A DNA stretch of 8,318 nt from an uncultured Pseudomonadota bacterium (lineage in GTDB: Bacteria > Pseudomonadota > Gammaproteobacteria > Burkholderiales > Methylophilaceae), in NCBI GenBank assembly GCA_903854305.1, contig CAINWC010000415.1, forward strand, positions 1 through 8,318, written 5' to 3'. Under the pieces are notes generated by a model that was given only the letters and a program-made list of their open reading frames with translations, searched no databases and was not told where the DNA came from. Position numbers and translations under genes: made by a program. Positions 5,061 through 8,318 of the stretch are shown piece by piece; position 1 is the first letter of the stretch, and the number at the start of each line of letters is the position of its first letter.

Positions 5061-7793
5061 ATGGCAGAAAAGCACTTCACAGGTTTGCGAGCCAAAATGC
5101 TGATGGTGGTGGCAGTCGCTATAGTTTTGCTGTTTACCTTGCTATATTTTACCGCACGAATGGTAATACTTAACGGTTATACCAAGTTAGAAAACGACAA
5201 AACCCTGATTCAAGTGGCTAGTGCGGTTAGCCTTATGGCAGAACAGTCTCAGCAGCTTGACGGCATCGTTGGCGAGTACGCACATTGGGATGATACCTAT
5301 CAATACTTGGCGCAGCTTGATCCACGTTATATTGAATCCAATTACACTAATGAAACCTTCAGTCACTTAAAAGTCAAAGCTATCATACTGGTTAACCTTG
5401 AGGGGGAGGCTGTATATAAAAGAGGCTTTGATTTTGTGAGTGGCAGACCATGGCCGATCCCTAAGCTTTTAGAAAAAGCGGTTTCTAAAGGTGGCCTACT
5501 TGTAGATTTAACTAGAGCGCGTAGAACAGGTTTTTTTTGGACACCCGAAGGCATCTGCATTGTTTCTGCTATAGATATACAACCCACCAGCCATAAAGCG
5601 GAACGGCACGGTACGCTCATTATGGTACGTCATCTCGATCCAGCGTTAATGCAGCATATTGAAGGCATTGTTGGTGCAAAGCTTGCCATTGATCCGATGC
5701 TCGACAATAGTTTTTTTACATTAAAGCCTTTGTTGATCAAGGAAGGGAAGGCAGTAAAGCTGATAAATAGTACTCAAGTTGCAGGCTATGCCATGATGGA
5801 TAATATTGGTAGTGCCGCAAAAGTCATTGTAAGTACAGTGAGCGACCGTAAAATTTTTGAGCAAGGTGAGTCCAGTCTAAGCTTCTTGTTTTGGTCTATG
5901 TCATTAATCGCTTTGATGCTTGCGGTCATTAGTTGGTCGTTTGATCGTATGGTGTTGTTGAGATTGGAGCGAATGAACGATGATATCAAACGAGTAGGGG
6001 ATTCCGATAGCATGACAACACGTGTGCGGAATCTCAATGGTAATGATGAGTTGGCTAGCCTTTCTCACGGTATCAATGGCATGTTAGAACGCCTTGAAGA
6101 TTCGCAATATGCGCTGCAGTTAGAGAAAGATCGCGCCAATGTTACCCTCGAAGGCATTGCCGATGCGGTGATTACCAGTAACACCTCAGGATATGTGCTC
6201 TACATGAATGCCGCAGCAGAACGCTTGACTGGTATTGATTTTAGTGAGGTAAAAAGTAAAAAATTACAGTCATTGTTTAGATTGATGGCTGAAGATAAAA
6301 CCACATTAGTCGATAGTGTATGGTTAACAGATCCTTACAGCAATTATGAAGAAGTGGTGCTTGCGCGCGCTGATGGTCAGGAGTTTGTCATCCGCAAATC
6401 TGCATCTCCACTATACGACCGGGATGGCAATACCTTCGGCATTGTGACTGTGCTGCACGATGTTACTATGCTGCGAACACTTTCTAACCAACTTTCATTT
6501 CAGGCGCGCCATGACCAGTTGACTGGACTCATTAATCGTTACGAGTTCGATCGTAAAGCGCAGGCCGCTATAGACGATGCAGCTACAGGTAACCGCTTGC
6601 ATTGCCTTGCTTATATTGATTTAGACCAGTTTAAGATCGTTAACGATACCTGTGGGCATCTGGCGGGTGATGTATTGCTTCGACAGATTTCGAGTCATCT
6701 GAAAGCTAAAGTTCGCAACTCCGACACGCTAGCGAGGTTGGGTGGTGATGAATTTGCCTTGCTATTGATGGATTGCAGTTTGGAAAAAGCGCAAGAAATC
6801 ATCGAAGGCTTATTACAGGTGATAAGGGAGTATCGATTCACCTACGATGATAAAGTGTTCAAGGTTGCTGCCAGCATTGGTCTCACTGAGATATGGCCTG
6901 ATCATACGCCAACATTAAGTGAGCTGTTAAGCACAGTAGATTCTGCCTGTTATGCGGCCAAGGAGGAAGGCGGAAATCGCTTACATATCTATCGTCAAGA
7001 TGATACTGATATGAAAGAGCGCAACAATCAGCTTGAATGGGTGTCTCGCATTCATCTTGGATTAGAGAAGAAACAGTTCGTCTTATATATCCAGCGCATG
7101 GAATCTTTGGTTGAGGGGGCCGAGCTTCATTGTGAATTGTTGATTCGTATGCAGGGATTAGATGGCACGCTTTATCCGCCCGGCTATTTTTTACCCGCAG
7201 CAGAGCGCTATCACTTAATGCCGAAGATTGACCGATGGGTGGTGGGCGAGGCGCTGTCTATCATTGCACGAAAAGGTGCTAGTTTTCCTTATGTATGTGC
7301 CATTAATCTTTCTGGACAGACTTTTTCAGAAGAAGGCTTTCTTGACTACGTTGTCGATCAAATTAAGCAGCACGGTGTGAATCCCAGACGTATTTGTTTC
7401 GAAATTACCGAAACTGCAGTGATTGCGAATCTTAATAAAGCTCGACAATTTATGCAGACTTTACGTGAAATTGGTTGTCGATTCTCGTTAGATGATTTTG
7501 GTAGCGGTTTGTCGTCTTTCGCTTACCTTAAAAATTTGGATGTGGATTTTCTTAAGATCGATGGTATGTTCGTTAAGGCCATTGTTAACAGTAAAGTTGA
7601 TCGCGCAATGGTGGAATCTATTAACAATGTGGGCCATGTCATGGGCTTACATACCATTGCTGAATTCGCTGAAAACGATGATATTGTCGAGATACTTAAA
7701 GAAATCGGTGTGGACTACGCACAAGGTTATGCCGTGGCTAAGCCGGAACTATTTGAGGATTCATTCTTTATTCCGCCGAGTACCCCAAACTAG
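5061..7793 (+). CDS. Membrane CHASE4-HAMP-PAS-GGDEF-EAL protein (bifunctional c-di-GMP cyclase/phosphodiesterase candidate)
   Basis: The product has 910 residues. Order: cytoplasmic N-terminus, membrane helix (about 13-36), periplasmic CHASE4-type sensor (about 40-265, with the signature EYAHWDDTY at 72-80), second membrane helix (about 275-295), HAMP (296-350), PAS (355-470), GGDEF (475-645), EAL (655-895). The cyclase domain has metal residues Asp520 and Asp563, substrate residues Asn528 and Asp537, the intact GGDEF (561-565), and an RxxD product-inhibition site (Arg552-Asp555) five residues before it. The phosphodiesterase domain has Glu692 (ELL instead of EAL), Asn749, Glu781, Glu784, Asp811-Asp812 (DDFGSG), Lys832, Glu868 and Gln888, with spacing nearly that of RocR. 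Both activities look possible; which dominates cannot be predicted. The ATG follows a TAA immediately, so no upstream start exists in frame. Its ribosome site is weak. It follows cheZ by 137 bases, suggesting c-di-GMP control of motility, but co-transcription is not shown. Confidence 0.95.
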   Translation: MAEKHFTGLRAKMLMVVAVAIVLLFTLLYFTARMVILNGYTKLENDKTLIQVASAVSLMAEQSQQLDGIVGEYAHWDDTYQYLAQLDPRYIESNYTNETFSHLKVKAIILVNLEGEAVYKRGFDFVSGRPWPIPKLLEKAVSKGGLLVDLTRARRTGFFWTPEGICIVSAIDIQPTSHKAERHGTLIMVRHLDPALMQHIEGIVGAKLAIDPMLDNSFFTLKPLLIKEGKAVKLINSTQVAGYAMMDNIGSAAKVIVSTVSDRKIFEQGESSLSFLFWSMSLIALMLAVISWSFDRMVLLRLERMNDDIKRVGDSDSMTTRVRNLNGNDELASLSHGINGMLERLEDSQYALQLEKDRANVTLEGIADAVITSNTSGYVLYMNAAAERLTGIDFSEVKSKKLQSLFRLMAEDKTTLVDSVWLTDPYSNYEEVVLARADGQEFVIRKSASPLYDRDGNTFGIVTVLHDVTMLRTLSNQLSFQARHDQLTGLINRYEFDRKAQAAIDDAATGNRLHCLAYIDLDQFKIVNDTCGHLAGDVLLRQISSHLKAKVRNSDTLARLGGDEFALLLMDCSLEKAQEIIEGLLQVIREYRFTYDDKVFKVAASIGLTEIWPDHTPTLSELLSTVDSACYAAKEEGGNRLHIYRQDDTDMKERNNQLEWVSRIHLGLEKKQFVLYIQRMESLVEGAELHCELLIRMQGLDGTLYPPGYFLPAAERYHLMPKIDRWVVGEALSIIARKGASFPYVCAINLSGQTFSEEGFLDYVVDQIKQHGVNPRRICFEITETAVIANLNKARQFMQTLREIGCRFSLDDFGSGLSSFAYLKNLDVDFLKIDGMFVKAIVNSKVDRAMVESINNVGHVMGLHTIAEFAENDDIVEILKEIGVDYAQGYAVAKPELFEDSFFIPPSTPN

Positions 7794-7798
7794 CACCA

Positions 7799-7846
7799 TA
7801 AATTCATCAAGCATTCATACGACGTTGCGTTTGAGTGATGAATTTA
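7799..7846. repeat. 11-bp perfect inverted repeat at the convergent gene ends
   Basis: TAAATTCATCA (7799-7809) is the exact reverse complement of TGATGAATTTA (7836-7846), with a 26-base spacer. It fills the 50-base gap between the plus-strand c-di-GMP gene and the minus-strand DUF779 gene; the right arm includes the stop codon of the latter. It could form a hairpin in transcripts from either direction, as expected of a bidirectional terminator. However, the stem is AT-rich, the loop is long and no T-tract follows on either strand. Confidence 0.55.
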
Positions 7847-8221
7847 GTGATAACCGTAGGTCACAACAGGGCCTAGTTGCTGTAACTCTTCATCGTTGTA
7901 CAATCTGCCTCGCGTGATGAAAGCCAAGCCTGTTCCGCAGTCTAAGGAAAATGAACCACTTGAGCCTGGTAACGCATCCAAAATAGTGTGCGTGTTTTCT
8001 GAGAACTGAAAATGGTTGTGACCCATATAGAAAACGGCACCTTCAATTTCACCTACAATCACATCTGACGGACTAGGTTTGAATTCATTAGAGGGCATAC
8101 AAAGCGGAACGCTGCCTTCACAACAGCCGCCAGATTGAAAGAATACAATAGGCCCGAATTGTGCCGTGAGTTTGTGAATTAAGCCTATAGCTGAAGGCGT
8201 TGCAGATAAGCGTTCGGTCAT
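7844..8221 (-). CDS. DUF779 family protein
   Basis: A small soluble-looking protein of 125 residues with no signal peptide or membrane segment. It matches the DUF779 family: ATPSAIGLIHKL (7-18), FGPIVFFQSGGCCEGS (22-37) with the hallmark adjacent Cys33-Cys34, VIVGEIEGAVFYMG (54-67), and FSLDCGTGLAFITRGRLYNDEE (91-112). The function is unknown; family genes are often found beside aldehyde dehydrogenase or alcohol oxidation genes. The paired cysteines, with Cys41 and Cys95, suggest metal binding or redox work, which is inference. The start is the ATG at 8221, seven bases after GGAGA, rather than the GTG one codon upstream. It runs convergently to the c-di-GMP gene and lies about 40 bases downstream of the terminator of an unseen minus-strand gene, so it is transcribed by readthrough or from its own promoter. 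Confidence 0.85.
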   Translation of the reverse strand: MTERLSATPSAIGLIHKLTAQFGPIVFFQSGGCCEGSVPLCMPSNEFKPSPSDVIVGEIEGAVFYMGHNHFQFSENTHTILDALPGSSGSFSLDCGTGLAFITRGRLYNDEELQQLGPVVTYGYH

Positions 8222-8228
8222 CACAAAA

Positions 8229-8233
8229 TCTCC
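8229..8233 (-). promoter_or_regulatory. Ribosome binding site of the DUF779 gene
   Basis: On the minus strand GGAGA lies seven bases before the ATG at 8221 and only four before the in-frame GTG at 8224. It supports the ATG as the start. Confidence 0.65.
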
Positions 8234-8263
8234 ATCAATAGAAAAAGCATGAAATAAGTGGCG

Positions 8264-8290
8264 AAAAAAAGAGGCGGTAAACCGCCTCTT
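8264..8290 (-). terminator. Rho-independent terminator of an upstream minus-strand gene
   Basis: On the minus strand AAGAGGCGG (8290-8282) pairs perfectly with CCGCCTCTT (8277-8269) around a TTTA loop, and the stem runs straight into a T-tract (8270-8264). This is a strong canonical intrinsic terminator. It points at an unseen gene beyond base 8318 and stands just before the DUF779 start. Short minus-strand frames to its right reach stops, for example at 8297-8295, but too little sequence is present to identify the gene. Confidence 0.9.
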
Positions 8291-8318
8291 GATTTTAGAC
8301 TTCTTTAAACCTTAATTC

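Noticed and set aside
7492..7917. Open frame overlapping the 3' end of the c-di-GMP gene in another frame
   Set aside because: Lies mostly inside a strongly supported EAL coding region, and its peptide has no recognisable domain; a shadow frame.

Overview
The window looks like a chromosomal segment of a methylotrophic betaproteobacterium, most likely of the Methylophilaceae (Methylotenera/Methylophilus/Methylobacillus type). The reasons are a formaldehyde-activating-enzyme (Fae) family gene, which is largely restricted to organisms with tetrahydromethanopterin-linked C1 metabolism, the moderately AT-rich coding sequence, and the beta/gammaproteobacterial style of the chemotaxis genes (a CheZ with a C-terminal CheY-binding tail). 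The genus is inference from content only.

Layout, left to right, plus strand: the 3' tail of a methyl-accepting chemotaxis protein (1-159); a Fae family gene with an extended C-terminus (283-963); cheR (1070-1951), cheD overlapping it by 4 bases (1948-2556), and cheB (2597-3667); a 186-base gap with an imperfect hairpin and a sigma-28-like promoter; cheY (3854-4252) and cheZ (4255-4923), two bases apart; and a 910-residue membrane-bound CHASE4-HAMP-PAS-GGDEF-EAL protein (5061-7793). On the minus strand there is a small DUF779 protein (7844-8221), preceded by a strong intrinsic terminator (8264-8290) that must end another minus-strand gene lying beyond the window. An 11-bp perfect inverted repeat lies at the convergent gene ends near 7800-7846.

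Together the plus-strand genes cover most of a chemotaxis signalling branch: receptor, receptor adaptation (CheR methyltransferase, CheB methylesterase/deamidase, CheD deamidase), and motor output with signal termination (CheY, CheZ). CheA and CheW are not in the window. All catalytic residues I could check in CheB, CheY and CheZ are present, so the pathway looks functional. The adjacent c-di-GMP enzyme also has intact active-site residues in both output domains and could tie motility to second-messenger signalling.

The most unusual point is the Fae family gene between a receptor gene and cheR. It is about 50 residues longer at the C-terminus than classical Fae, and this extension contains two copies of a 15-residue motif. 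This suggests, as inference, a specialised Fae paralogue that might connect C1/formaldehyde status to taxis. I saw no tRNA, rRNA, CRISPR array, insertion sequence or phage gene.
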